Source: Diacronema lutheri (taxonomy: Eukaryota > Haptophyta > Pavlovophyceae > Pavlovales > Pavlovaceae). From it: 64,000 nt of DNA. Position numbers and translations under genes: made by a program. Where the stretch lies: contig JAGTXO010000070.1 of NCBI GenBank assembly GCA_019448385.1, forward strand, positions 62,001 to 126,000. The letters are read 5' to 3'. Under the pieces are notes generated by a model that searched no databases, was not told where the DNA came from, and saw nothing but the letters and a program-made list of their open reading frames with translations. Shown here piece after piece: positions 51,376 to 61,764 of the stretch; positions within the stretch are counted from its first letter, which is position 1; each line of letters begins with the position of its first letter.

Positions 51376-54011
51376 TGCCAACGCTGCCGGCGTGCGCCGC
51401 GCGCGCGGACGGCGCCGGGATGTTGATCGGCCCCGACGGCGGGGCGCGGCTCGCGCGCGGCGTGCTCGCCGCGACGCCCACGGCCCATGCGCCGTGCAGC
51501 AGCGGCGGCGGCGGCGCGCTGCGCGGCGCATCGCCCGCCGCGGCCGCGGCGGGCGGTGCGGGCAGCGGCGGCCCCAGCGGCGGCCCCGTCGCAGCAAAGC
51601 CGCGCGAGACCACATCGGCGAGAGAAGGTGCGGCCCGCCTGCTGCTCGTCGCCATGTCCCACGCGGAGCGCCATTCGTCGGTGACGCTGAGTGACACGCA
51701 TGCGTCACCGTGCGCGTACGCGCCCGCCGCCCAGCCGCCGCCGCAGCCGTAGCCGCCGCCGCACGCCGCGCGTTCTGCCGCGCCGTCGTAGCCCGCGGCG
51801 GCGGCAGCGGCGGCGGCAGCGGCGGCGGCGGCGCGCTCGCGCGCGGCGCGCTCCGCCCGCTCGCGCGCGCGCAGCTCGGCGCGGCGCGTGAGCTCGGGGG
51901 CGAAGGCGGCGCGCGTGCGCTGCGAGACTGCAGCGAGCAACGCGACCTCGTCGCACTCGCAAACGCCCATAATGGCACGCAGCGGAAGATGCGCGCACGC
52001 GCGCAGCCGGCGGCGTGTCTCCGCCGTCTGCGCGACGGCCTCGATGCGCGCGATGGGCAGGCGCAGCTGCGCCGGCATCGCCGCCGCGCAGCCATACTCA
52101 CAGCGGAGCAGCCGCGCCTCGAGCGGCGCCAGGAAGAGGCGTTGCCCGTCGGCGCACTGGAAGGCCACTTGCCATTCGCGCAGGGCGCCGCGCGCCTCGA
52201 GCGCGTGCAGGAGCGGCGGCGGCGCGTCGCCCACGCCGCCGCGCACCGTCGCGACGGGCGGCAGTTCGATGCGCGCGGGCGCCGTGCCGAACGGCGCGGG
52301 CGGCGCGGCGGTCGTCGGCGCCGGCGGCGCGTGCGCGCGCCCGCGCGTGTCCGCGTCGGCCGTGTCCGCTTCCTCCGCCTCGAGGGCGGCGCGGAGGGAA
52401 CACACAGCGAGAGGCGTGGATTGCGGGCTTGCGATGGTAGGCGGTGCGGACACGGTCGGCGGCGGCAGCAGCGGCGGCCATGCTGAGGCTGCGCTTGCAC
52501 CGCGCGCGCCGCCGCCGGTCGTCACCGCACCGCCGCCGCCGTCGCCGTCGCCGCCATCGTCGCCGCCGCCGCCGCCGCCGTCGCGCGGGCAGGCGGCGGC
52601 AGCGCGCGCGGTCTCAGCGGTGTGCGCCACTTCCAACTCACCACACCACATCTCTGCGGCCGCCGGCCCCGCCCAGCGTGCGTACCTCGCGCGCAAGAAC
52701 TCGGCGGCGAGCCCGACGTGTACCTCGCTCTGCGCGTCGCCCTCTGAGATCGCGCAGCGCGCCGCGCGCGCGAGCTCCGCCGCCTCCGCGCGCGCGAGCG
52801 GGCGGAGGTCGGAGAGGATCGAGAAGGGCGCGAAAATCGCCTCGCCCTCGCACCACAGGGGCGGGCCGCGCGCGCGGAGGGACGGCAGCTGCGCGCATGC
52901 CGCGTCCGTCGCTGCGGCCAACGGCGGCGGCGGCGCGGGCGCGGCCGCGCCGCCGGCCGCTGCGGCGTCGAGCTGTGCGCCGAACTGCGCGGCCGCGTGC
53001 GCGCGCAGCTCGTCGTCGCGCAGCGGGCACGCGCAGCCGCAGCCGAGCGCGCTGTTCGCCCGATCGGACACGATGGCTGGCAATGGCGGGCGTCCTGAGC
53101 TCGCGCGCACGGGCGATGCGGCGCGGTCGCCGTCGGGTGCCGCGCGCCACCACAGCTTGACGAAGCGCACGATGGAGGCGGCGGCGGTGGTTGCGCGTGC
53201 CGCCGCCGCGCCACCACCCGCCGCGCCGCCGCCCGCCGCCGCGCCGCCGCCCGACGGCGCGGCGGCGGGTGGTGGCGGCGGCGATGCAGCGGCGAGCGCA
53301 GGCGAGAGGGGCGCGTGTGGCTGGACGCCCGCGGGCGATAAGGGCGCGTCGCTCGACGCCGCGCTCGTCCAGCCGCACTCGTCCACCGCCACATCCGCCT
53401 CCGCGCCGACGCCGTCGACGGCCGCCGCCGGCGCGCCCGGCGCGGGCGCGCCGGCGCCCGGCGCACCGTTTGAGGTCGGTGCTGGTCGCACGCGGTGCTC
53501 GCGCGCGGCCCCGCGGCGCGGCGCAGGCGCGGGCGTGGGCGCGGGCGCGGGCGCGGGCGTGACGCGCCCGACCACGTCAACGCGCACAGAGCGCAGAAAG
53601 TCCGCGCCGAGCGGCTCCGAACAGATCGGGCAGCGCGCTCGGGAGGCGGCGCCCGCGCCGCCGCCGGCCGCGCCGCCGGGGCTGCCTGCCGTGCGCTCGC
53701 AGCCGTCGAGGAGGCGGGTGATGCACGGCAGGCAGAAGACGTGCCCGCACTGCGTCACCTGCGCACACACCGCGCAGTCGGCTAGGCAGATCGGGCAGCC
53801 CGCATCCTCATGCGCAATGAGCCTCACCTGCCGCACGGCCTCCCATGGCGCGGCGCGGTCGGGGCACGCGCAGAGGCGCTCGAGCTCGGCAGGCGCGAGC
53901 GCGCGCGCGTCGAGCACGGTATGCGCGTGCGCGTGGATGTACTGCCCGCGCCCATACGCGCCGTCGACGCTGCCTCCACCACCGCTCGCGCCGCCGCTCG
54001 CGCCGCCGCTC

Positions 54012-54063
<52 letters not shown>

Positions 54064-54388
54064 GCTCGCCACCATCGCGCCGGCCGCGCCCGCCGCCGAG
54101 ATCGCGCCGGCGTGCCGAATCGGGCGGCGTCGGCGGGTCTGGCGCGCGCGGGGGGAACGAAAAGTTGAGCAGCTGGCTCGCGTCCGCGATGTTGGCACGC
54201 GAGGCGCGCGCGCGCGCGCCGGCCGGGCCGCCGCGCGCGCGGCCAGCCCTCGCCTTGCCGCCCGAGGCGGGCTGCGCAAGGGCGGCGCGCGCGGCCTCCT
54301 CCGCCTCCTCGAGGTCGAGGGACAGCTGCAGCGCGAGCGCAAACGCGTGGTCCTCGTCAAACACCTCGCCCGCCGGTGCCGCGTCCAT
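50906..54388 (-). CDS. RNF10: RNF10-type RING finger E3 ubiquitin ligase
   Basis: Minus frame, ATG 54388 (MDAAPAGEVFDEDHAFALAL) to TAG 50906-50908, 1,160 residues, no intron needed. An N-terminal helix DEDHAFALALQLSLDLEEAE fits a ubiquitin-interacting motif. QLLNFSFPPR and YGRGQYIHAHAHTVLDARAL then lead to WEAVRQVRLI and the RING at about 197-255 (CPICLADCAVCAQVTQCGHV, FCLPCITRLLDG, ARCPICSEPLGADFLRSV), the same order as RNF10. Further conserved parts are WCEGEAIFAPFSILSDLRPL, FLRARYARW and LFLAPLEARLLRCEYG, again as in RNF10. Long Gly-, Ala- and Pro-rich stretches make it larger than the animal protein (about 810). A 17-Gly run occurs before the RING. The UIM is an unusual addition. Confidence 0.82.
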
Positions 54389-54634
54389 CACGCCACCGCG
54401 CGCCACGCGCCGGTCGTCGACGCCGCGCAAGGCGCACCGTCACACGCGCGTTTTTGGGTCTGGGGCGGAGCTCTGTGCAGGCGGCGTTGTCACTTTGTCA
54501 ATCCTCAGTCAGTGAGTCAGTCAGGGCTGTGGGACTCTCGGGCAAGCGCGGCTGACAGACCAGTCTGTGGGCTCGAGTCGGCGAGGCGCAAAACTCCAGA
54601 GGGTGACGAGAGCGAGGTCCGCGCGCCGTGCGGC

Positions 54635-55431
54635 TCACGCGTCCACCTGCTCCTTCTTGGGCTTGTCCTCGTCGAGCGCGCCCCGCGCATCCGACTCGCC
54701 CGCGCCAACGAGCCGCACGTTGAGCTTCTCGTTCTTGAGCTGCTTGGGCACGTCCTCCTGCGCGGCGCCGGGCACCTTGACGACGACGCATCCGTCCCTC
54801 GTCTCCGCCTCCACCATCTCGGGCTTGGCCACGTTGACGGGCATGATGACCGCCCGCGTCTTGGTGCGACCTTTCTCGCCCTCCGAGCCCTTCACGGTCA
54901 GCACGCCCGAATCCTTGTCGTACGACACGTCCACGTTGGAGAAGTGGCCCATGCCATCGAATGTTACGGTCATATCCTGCGCAACGCACACGGCGCACGG
55001 CCGACGCGCGAGTCCGCGGCCGACGCAGCGCGACGGCGGCACGTTGGGCATCTCCAGCTGCGCGGCGCATTACCGACGGGGCGTGGCGGCGCGCGGCGTG
55101 CGCGCGCGCGGGCACGCGCCTTGGATTCGTCGTCGACCTGCACGTGGACGAAGGCGCCGAAACCGCGGTCAAGCTGTCTGAGCTCGCGCGCGAAGTCCTC
55201 CTCCAACAGCCGCGGGATGAGCGAGAAGGGCGTGTCGAAGACGCTTGGCCGCGCGCCAAGGACGCGCGAAAACATCGAGCTCGAGACCAGCGAGCGCGCG
55301 TGGACGGGGCCGCGCGCGAGAGACGCGGGCGCGCGCATGACGGCGGACAGCATCGCGCGGCCAACGGCCGGGAGCGCGCCCGTCGCAGAGCGCGGCACAG
55401 CCGAGAGCGCGAGCAGAGACGCGGAAGGCAT
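54635..55431 (-). CDS. organellar small heat-shock protein (HSP20/alpha-crystallin)
   Basis: Holdase chaperone of the sHSP family. Exon 1 is 55431-55120, exon 2 is 54976-54635; the join in phase 0 uses a GC-AG intron of 143 bp (AAG|GCGCGTG...GCGCAG|GAT), 217 residues. A GT donor at GTCGACGACG, 15 bp before, would also keep phase. Exon 1 starts MPSASLLALSAVPRSATGAL, an Arg/Ser/Ala-rich transit peptide of about 60 residues, then VFDTPFSLIPRLLEEDFARE. Exon 2 holds the crystallin strands DMTVTFDGMGHFSNVDVSYD and SGVLTVKGSEG, and PEMVEAETRDGCVVVKVP with a charged tail. The usual I-x-I tail motif is replaced by VRLV. The start is 52 bp from that of the divergent coiled-coil gene. Confidence 0.77.
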
Positions 55432-55483
55432 CGTCTTGGCCGGCCGGCGGACGGACGGGGGGGCGGTGACAGTTTCAAACGCG

Positions 55484-56679
55484 ATGGCGCCGTACGACGC
55501 CGTCGGCCCGGAGCTCGCAGCACGCGCGAGCGACACCATCGGCCCGCGCCGCGCGTTCGCCGCCGAGCGCGACGAGCTCGGCACGGAGCACGCTCGAGCG
55601 CTCGCCGCGCTACGCGCCGAGCTCGAGGACGCACAGCGCGCCGCTCGCGCCGAGCGCGAGCGCGCCGAGGCGGCGGCGCGCGCAGGCGAGGCGGCGCAAG
55701 CGCAGCTCCGCCGCGCAGTACGCGACACGAACGCGGCGCGCGCGGCGCTCGGCGACGCCAAGGAGCTGGCGCGCGAGGCTGATGCCCGTGCGCGCGATGA
55801 CGCGGCCGCACTGGCCAAGGCCGATGCCCGCGCCGAGCGCGATGCTCGTCGGCTCGAGCGCCTTGGCGCGCAGCTGATCGACGCGCGGCGCGCGCGCGCG
55901 CGCGGCGCGCAAAGCGAGGCGGGCAGCGCCGAGCCGAGCGCGTGCAGCGCCGCGGCAGACGAGGCTGCGCTCGCGCGCGCGCGCGGCAGGAGCGCTCATG
56001 CCGCGCAGCTCAAGCAGCTGCGCGCAGCGCTCGCGGCCGCCGAGGCTCGTGCGCGGCGCGCGGAGGCGGCGGCCGGCGCGGCGTTGGCGGAGTGGCCGGG
56101 GAGGCCTACGTCGGCGCCGCCCGAGCGCGCGCGGCGCGCGGACGGCTCGGCGGTGGCCGCCGCGCTCCGCAGGCGCCTCGATGCCGCCACAGCCGACGCT
56201 GCGCTGCTGCGGTCGGCGTTACGCGCCTCGCGCGAGGGCGCGGACGCGCGCGTCGCGAGCGTGCGCGCCGAAGCGGACGCGCGCGAGACGGAGCTGCGGC
56301 TCGCGCTCGCGGAGGCGCGTCGTGCCGAGCGCGTCGCGCACGAGCGCGCCGCCGCCGAGATTCGAGCCGCGCGCGCCGAAGCGCGGAGCGAGCTGGCGAA
56401 GAGCGAGGCGGCGCGCGCGGCTGCAGTCCGCGCGACGGACCGCGCGCTGCGTGCGCGCACGGGCGGGCTCGCGCTCGCAGACGCGGCGCAGCTCTTCGCG
56501 GGTGGCGTGGCGCTCCCGGACCATGCGGACGCGGGGCTCCCGGACCATGCGGACGCGAGGCTCCCGGACCATGCGGACGCGGGGCTCCCGGACCGTGCGG
56601 ACGCGGGGCTCCCGAACCGTGCGGACGCGGGGCTCATCGTGGGCGCCGCGCGCCCCGGCACGGGCGACGGTGACAGCGA

Positions 56680-56710
<31 letters not shown>

Positions 56711-57193
56711 CGCCGCCGCGTGCTCGTTGGACGGCGGCAGACGCCGCGCCCGCAGGCGCCGCCGCCTGCTCGCCCTGCCCGCGCGAGCGCGGCAGTTGAC
56801 ACGGTGCACCCCTCGCGCCACGAGCCGCGCGCCGTTGCGGCGCTCGCGGCCGAGGCGCGTGACGCGCACGCGCGGCTGGGCGCGCAGGCGGCCGAATTTG
56901 AAAAGGAGCGGCATGCGCGTGGCGCCGAGCTAGCGGCGGTGCAACGCGACGCGTCCAGCGCAAAAATGCTGCACGCGCGGCGATTCGCGGCCGTCGAGGC
57001 GCGCGCGGCGCAGGCGGTGGCGAGCGCGCAGGCGCGCGCGGACGCGGCGGACGCGCGCGCGCGCGGCGCGCGCGCCGACGTGGGCACGGCGCGCGCGGCT
57101 GCGGCGGCGGAGCGCGCGGAGGCATTGCGCGCGCGCGAGGCGTCCCATCTCGCCGCGGTCAAGCGAGTTCGATCGGGCCGCGTGGGCGCATGA
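55484..57193 (+). CDS. coiled-coil protein, function unknown
   Basis: Plus frame, ATG 55484 to TGA 57191-57193, 569 residues, rich in Ala, Arg and Glu. Residues about 20-345 form a nearly continuous coiled coil (for example ELEDAQRAARAERERAEAAA). A repeat of five octapeptides G-L-P-[DN]-[HR]-A-D-A at about 343-383 interrupts it, then a Gly run and Pro-rich linker, and a second coiled coil from about 450 to the end. No domain is recognised. Such architecture is common in cytoskeletal and ciliary scaffolds, but nothing proves it. The longer open frame reaching back to 53810 runs through the sHSP and RNF10 genes and is not used. Confidence 0.57.
56513..56632 (+). repeat. five 24-bp coding repeats
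   Basis: Five tandem copies of ctcccggaccatgcggacgc plus four bases, with C/G and A changes only at a few places. They encode an LPDHADAG-type octapeptide in the coiled-coil gene. The period is a multiple of three, so the frame is kept. Confidence 0.85.
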
Positions 57194-57339
57194 CCGCGGT
57201 CTTGTCGGCTGGCCGCCCTGTGGACGCCCCCCGCTTGACTCAACCGAATGCTCATCATGTCCTGCTTGTCCGACTTCGTCTCTGAAGTCAAGCCAAGCCA
57301 GCTCCATCTCACTTCTCACTTTTCAAGCTTTCCTTCCCC

Positions 57340-57914
57340 ATGGCCCTGCTGTTCGCGGTGGCGTGCGTGCACGCGCAGACCGGCGGGTGCGGGCCGTCCC
57401 CGCAGCTGCGCTGCGGCACCAACGTAAACGGCACTCTCGGTCCGTCTTCGCCCGCCTACGTCGTTGAGCTGCGCGCGGGCGACGCGGCGCGCGCGGCCAG
57501 GCTCTCGACGTGCGGCTCGTCGGCCGACACGGTGCTAGAGCTCTTCAACGTTTGCCCGCTCGAGGAGGGCGCGCGGTATGTGCTGCGCGACGACGACGGC
57601 TGCTCGGCGTCTGCCTCGCCGTTTGCCTCCCAGCTGCGCCTAGACGGCGCGGCGCTCGCCGGAGTTCGATGGGTGCGTGTGTCCGCGTACGTCGGCGGCA
57701 GCGCGGGCGCATTCACGCTGCGGCTTGAGTGCGAGAGGGCGGCCGTGGCAAGACAACCGGTGCTGGCGCTGGCGCAGCCGCTGCGACCGCCGCCAATGCT
57801 TTCGCCACCGCCGCCGCGACCGCCGCCGCCGCCGCGGCCATCACCGCCGCCGAGACCGCCGCCTCCACCGGTGCCGCCGCCGCCACCGCCGCCGCCACCG
57901 CCGCCGCCGCCCCA

Positions 57915-57946
<32 letters not shown>

Positions 57947-58254
57947 TGCCGTCGCCGCCGCCGACGCCGCCGCCGCCGTCGCCGCAAATGCCGCAAATGC
58001 CGCCTCCGCCGACGGCGCCGCCACGACCGCCGCAACCACCGCCGCCGCCACCGCCACCACCGCCGCCGCCGCCACCGTCGCCAACGTCGGCGTCGGCATT
58101 GACCCTGCCACCCCCAGCCGCGCCGCCGAGTGCGCCGACAGGCTCGTCCGCGCTGCTCGACTCGATGCGCCGAAGCGCATTGCGCAGTACGAACGCGGCG
58201 GCGGCGTTGCTCGTGATGACTGGCGTCGGCGCAGCCATTCTCGTGGCCAGCTGA
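57340..58254 (+). CDS. secreted proline-rich protein with PPC-like N-terminal domain
   Basis: ATG 57340 to TGA 58252-58254, 304 residues. A short signal peptide (MALLFAVACVHAQ) is followed by a Cys-bearing beta domain to about residue 132: AYVVELRAGDAARAARLSTC, ADTVLELFNVC, YVLRDDDGCSASASP and RVSAYVGGSAGAFTLRLEC, which follows the strand order of pre-peptidase C-terminal (PPC) domains. Residues about 145-265 are an almost pure Pro stretch with Pro-Ser/Pro-Gln breaks, like hydroxyproline-rich wall or scale glycoproteins. The end (AAAALLVMTGVGAAILVAS) is a hydrophobic anchor fitting GPI attachment. A cell-surface role is inferred. Element copy 2 begins 16 bp after the stop, leaving the coding part whole but removing its 3' flank. 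Confidence 0.68.
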
Positions 58255-58269
58255 GTGCGGCACACACTG

Positions 58270-58675
58270 CGTATAGATGGTCAAGCCAAATCCGATCAGG
58301 GGCACGATCGCGCCCCGAGTGCAGCGCGGGCCGTTCGGAAGGACGTCCTTGTGAGGGAGCTCTTCGCGTTTGGCGAGCGGGGGAGCACGACGCGCAGCGT
58401 TGCTGCGGCGGCGTGCGGGCGGCGAGCAGCGGTCGGGCTGCTCGCGACGAGGCCGGAGCAGACGGCGCCGTGGCCGCCGGCGCAGGTGACGCGCGCCGAC
58501 GAGCCGTAGCGAGCGTCCGTGATCCGCACGGCGGTTGGAGCGGGCCGGCTGGTGCGGCGCGCTCGGCCACGGGTGGCGGCGTGCACGGTCGTGCCGCGCG
58601 CGGCACGCGTCGCCAGCCGCGCGCGACCTGGGCAGAGCCCGCAAAGCGTCGACCGCTGCGCGGCTCGGCCGTGCG
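58270..58675 (-). ncRNA. candidate Fanzor omega RNA region, copy 2
   Basis: Counterpart of 3674-4081, with the same stem-loop (GCGAGCAG ... CTGCTCGC, about 58422-58445). Differences are few, the main one a cluster near 58588-58602. The inferred guide would start in host flank just below 58270 and so differ completely from that of copy 1. Transcription is not shown. Confidence 0.38.
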
Positions 58676-61600
58676 TCAACGCCGGCCGCGCTTCGGCCCG
58701 CGCGCGCTGCCGCCGCCGGCACTGGCGCTGGCAGCTCCGCGGGCGGGGGTGCGGGCGCGAGCGCCGCCGCCGCCACCGCCGCCGCGCCCGCCGCCGTCGT
58801 CGCCACCGCCGTCGCCGCCGCCGCCTCCCCCGCCGTCATCGTCGTCGTCGCCGCCGCCGCCTCCGTCTCCGTCGCCGTCGCCGTCGCCCTCGCCGCCGCC
58901 GCCGTCGCCGCTGGCGTCGTCGTCGTCGTCGTCGTCGCCCTCGTCGTCGCCCTCGTCGCCGCCGTCGCCCTCGTCGTCGCAGTCGTCGCCCTCGCCGTGC
59001 ACCATGCGCTCCTCACGCTCCCACACCTCGCCGCGCGCCCACCAGGCGAGCACGAGGGCAAAGCGCTCAGGCGTCGACGTGGTGTCGCGCCCGGCCGCGC
59101 GCGCCGCAATGTCGTGCACGTCGTAGAAGATGTTGCGCGCGGCGTTGTAGTCGCGGTGCACGGGCTTCTTGCCGCCGTTGCACGCCGGGCAGATGACGAG
59201 CGCGTGCACCGTGCGCGTGCCGCCCTTTGCCACGGGCAGGCGCGGGTTCTGCGCGAGCTCCGCGCCGCAGCGCTGCAGCCTGCCGCCCTTGGCGAGCCGC
59301 GGCATCGAGCAGTGCATCGACGTGTACGGCTCGGGTACGAAGACGGCCGCGACGCCGCGCCGCCGCAGCTCGCGCAGCAGCCCCACCTGGAAGGCGGGCG
59401 GCGCGCCCTTGGGCTGCGCGCCCTTGTGGTCGTGCAGCCACTTGCCCACGCACACGAGCAGCCGGTCGCGCGTCACGCCGTCGACGCAGTGCGCCGCGAT
59501 GAGCGCCTCGGCGACGCGCGCCGCGTTGGACCGCCCGCCGCTGTCGCGCCGCCAGCGCTCCTTGCGGCGCGCCGGCGCGTCGTACACGTGCTCGGCGGCG
59601 CGCTCGCGCACCCGCGCGCTCTCGCGGTGGAAGGCGATGTATTTGCCCGCGTCGAGCACCTTGGCGCTGTGCGCCTCGCCAAGCCGCGCCTCGTCCGCCT
59701 CCACGCTGAACTCCTCGCCGCGCCCGTCGGTGCGCACGCGCCGCCGCGCCGCGTTGGTCTTGGCCGTCTCGCGCGCAAAGCCCGCGGCGCGCGCGCGCGC
59801 GCGCTGCGTGAACTGCCGCCAGACGGCCGCCCGCCCGACGTGCGCAGAGTAGGTGGTGATGTTGCCCATGTTCGGGTCGGCCGCGACGACGACCGCCTCC
59901 TCGATGTCGATCGCCCGCCGCAGCTCGGAGCCGAGCGCGACGGCGATGCGCCCGTCCGGCCGGCGCCAGCGGTGCAGGACGCTCGAGCTGCCGGCCGGCG
60001 CCTGCGCCTTCGGCACGAGGACGGTCGCGACGGCGTGCACGGCGACGCCATCCGTCACCACCGACGTGACGGGCTGCCGGCCCGGGAGCGGCACGCGCGG
60101 CAGCGGCGCGAGGCCCACCCACGAGCGCCGCGCGTGCCACGGCAGATCGGCCGGCGGCCGCTCGCGCCCGGCGTAGTCGAAGACGCGGTTGGAGATGTCG
60201 AAGCGCGTCGCGAAGACCGCGTACCTGACGCGCACGTCGGACATTGGCGGGACAAACGAGCCGCCTTGAGCGGTCCACTTGATCGGCTCGCCATCGTGGT
60301 CGCGCAGGTCCAGCGCCTTGAGCCGCGCGCGCAGCTCCTTGCGCTCGTCATCCGAAAGCGTCACCCAGATGGCGCTCGCGGCGAGGCGCACGTTGCGCGG
60401 CACCTGCGCGCAGCGCGCGGCGCGCGAGCGCGCGGGCGCGTGACCAACCTGGCCGCGGGGCGGCGCGCACGGCGGCGGCGCGCGCGCTTGGGCGCTCGGC
60501 GGCGGCAGCGGCAGCCACGCCTCGCGCGCACATTGTGCGTGCGCAGCGGCGCCACATTGTACCGCGGCGGCCGTCCGGTCAGCTGCGTGTGGATGTGCGC
60601 GAGCCGGCAGAGCAGCGCCTGCCCCTCGGCCACGTGCTGCAGGGTGCGGATCTGCACGAGGAAGTAGCGCGTCGTGTGCCGGTCGTAGTTCCACCTTTTC
60701 GTGGGCGTGCACTTGTAGTCGATCTTGTGGAGGACCATGTCGGGCAGGTGGCGGTCGAGCGCGGCGGGGCAGCCGACGCGCGCGCCCTCCACGTCGCCGC
60801 GCAGCAGCCGCTCGCACAGCTCGCGCACGCGCGCGTTTCGCTGCATCTCGGGCAGCGCGACGAGCGCCTCGTCGCGCTCGACTGCCGCGCGGACGACGTC
60901 GCGGAGCAGCCCGTTCACGACGCGCGATGGATGCATCAGGCACGCGGTGGACACCTGCGTCGCCTCCGCCTCGAGGATCTCCGTGAGGCCCACCGCGCAG
61001 ACGGGCTGGACGCCCTCGGCCATCTCGCCGACGGCGCGCGCCGTCGCCGCCTTGGTCTGCGCGGCGGCTTGCTCGGCGGGCTTGCCTCGGGGCGCTGCAC
61101 CGTACGTGCTCTCGTCCTTGTGCCAGCCGATGGCCGAGAAGATCGCACGGACGGTTCCCTTGTCCATCGTGGTCGACGTGTGCACGCTGGTCGACGGGCC
61201 GCCCGACGCCGCGCCGACGGCCTGCGCGCTCGCCACCGCAGCCTCGTCGCGCACCACCTTGTTGATGACGCGGTACGCCTGTGTCGTGAGCCTGTGCACG
61301 GCCGCCGCGATGCGCCGCAGCTCCTTCCGCGCACCGGGCTGCGCCGTCACCGCCTGCGGCCCCGCGTTGAGCGTCGAGCGCTTGACCACGAAGCCCGGGA
61401 GCACGCTGACGCGCGTGCGCGCCGTCGCGCCGCCGGCGGCGCGCGCGCTCGGCGCAGCGGGCTCGTCCACGCGCGCGCGCTCGACGCCGCGCGCGCGGGG
61501 AACGCTCGGCGCGCGCGCGCTCGCGGCGTCGCGCGCGCTCGCGGCGGCACCCGCCGCGGCGCGCTTGCCCGCGGCGCCCGACTCGCCGTGCGCGCGAAGC

Positions 61601-61764
61601 GGCGCCGACGCCAATGCCGACGCCGCGCCCGCGCCGCCGCTGCCGCTGCCCGATACGCCCGCGCGCCGCTTCTGCTCGTCGCGCGTCTTGCGGAACTGGG
61701 CGACGAGGTCGCTGCTCACGTTGGCCTCAGGCTCCCACGTGTCGGCGCTCTCGTCGTAGCCCCG
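58676..61764 (-). CDS. Fanzor: Fanzor (eukaryotic TnpB-like RNA-guided nuclease), copy 2
   Basis: Second copy of the nuclease, complete. Exon 1 reaches to 60532, the intron is 60404-60531 (128 bp, same borders as in copy 1) and exon 2 is 60403-58676; first ATG 61167 (787 residues). The RuvC motifs ADPNMGN, VPEPYTSMHCS and HRDYNAARN, the four zinc Cys and the acidic tail are unchanged. Differences from copy 1 lie mainly in the N-terminal half, for example DESTYGAAPR for DVSTYGAAAR and LTEILEAEAT for LDKILAEEAT, and at the start of exon 2, AASAIWVTLSDDE for TANAIWETLPDDE. From there to the end I see no residue change. Both being open, without nonsense changes in the nuclease, suggests recent activity or selection. 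Confidence 0.88.

Noticed and set aside
53810-55483. Upstream extension of the coiled-coil frame
   Set aside because: It runs antisense to the RNF10 start and the sHSP gene, both well supported; the ATG at 55484 fits the divergent layout.
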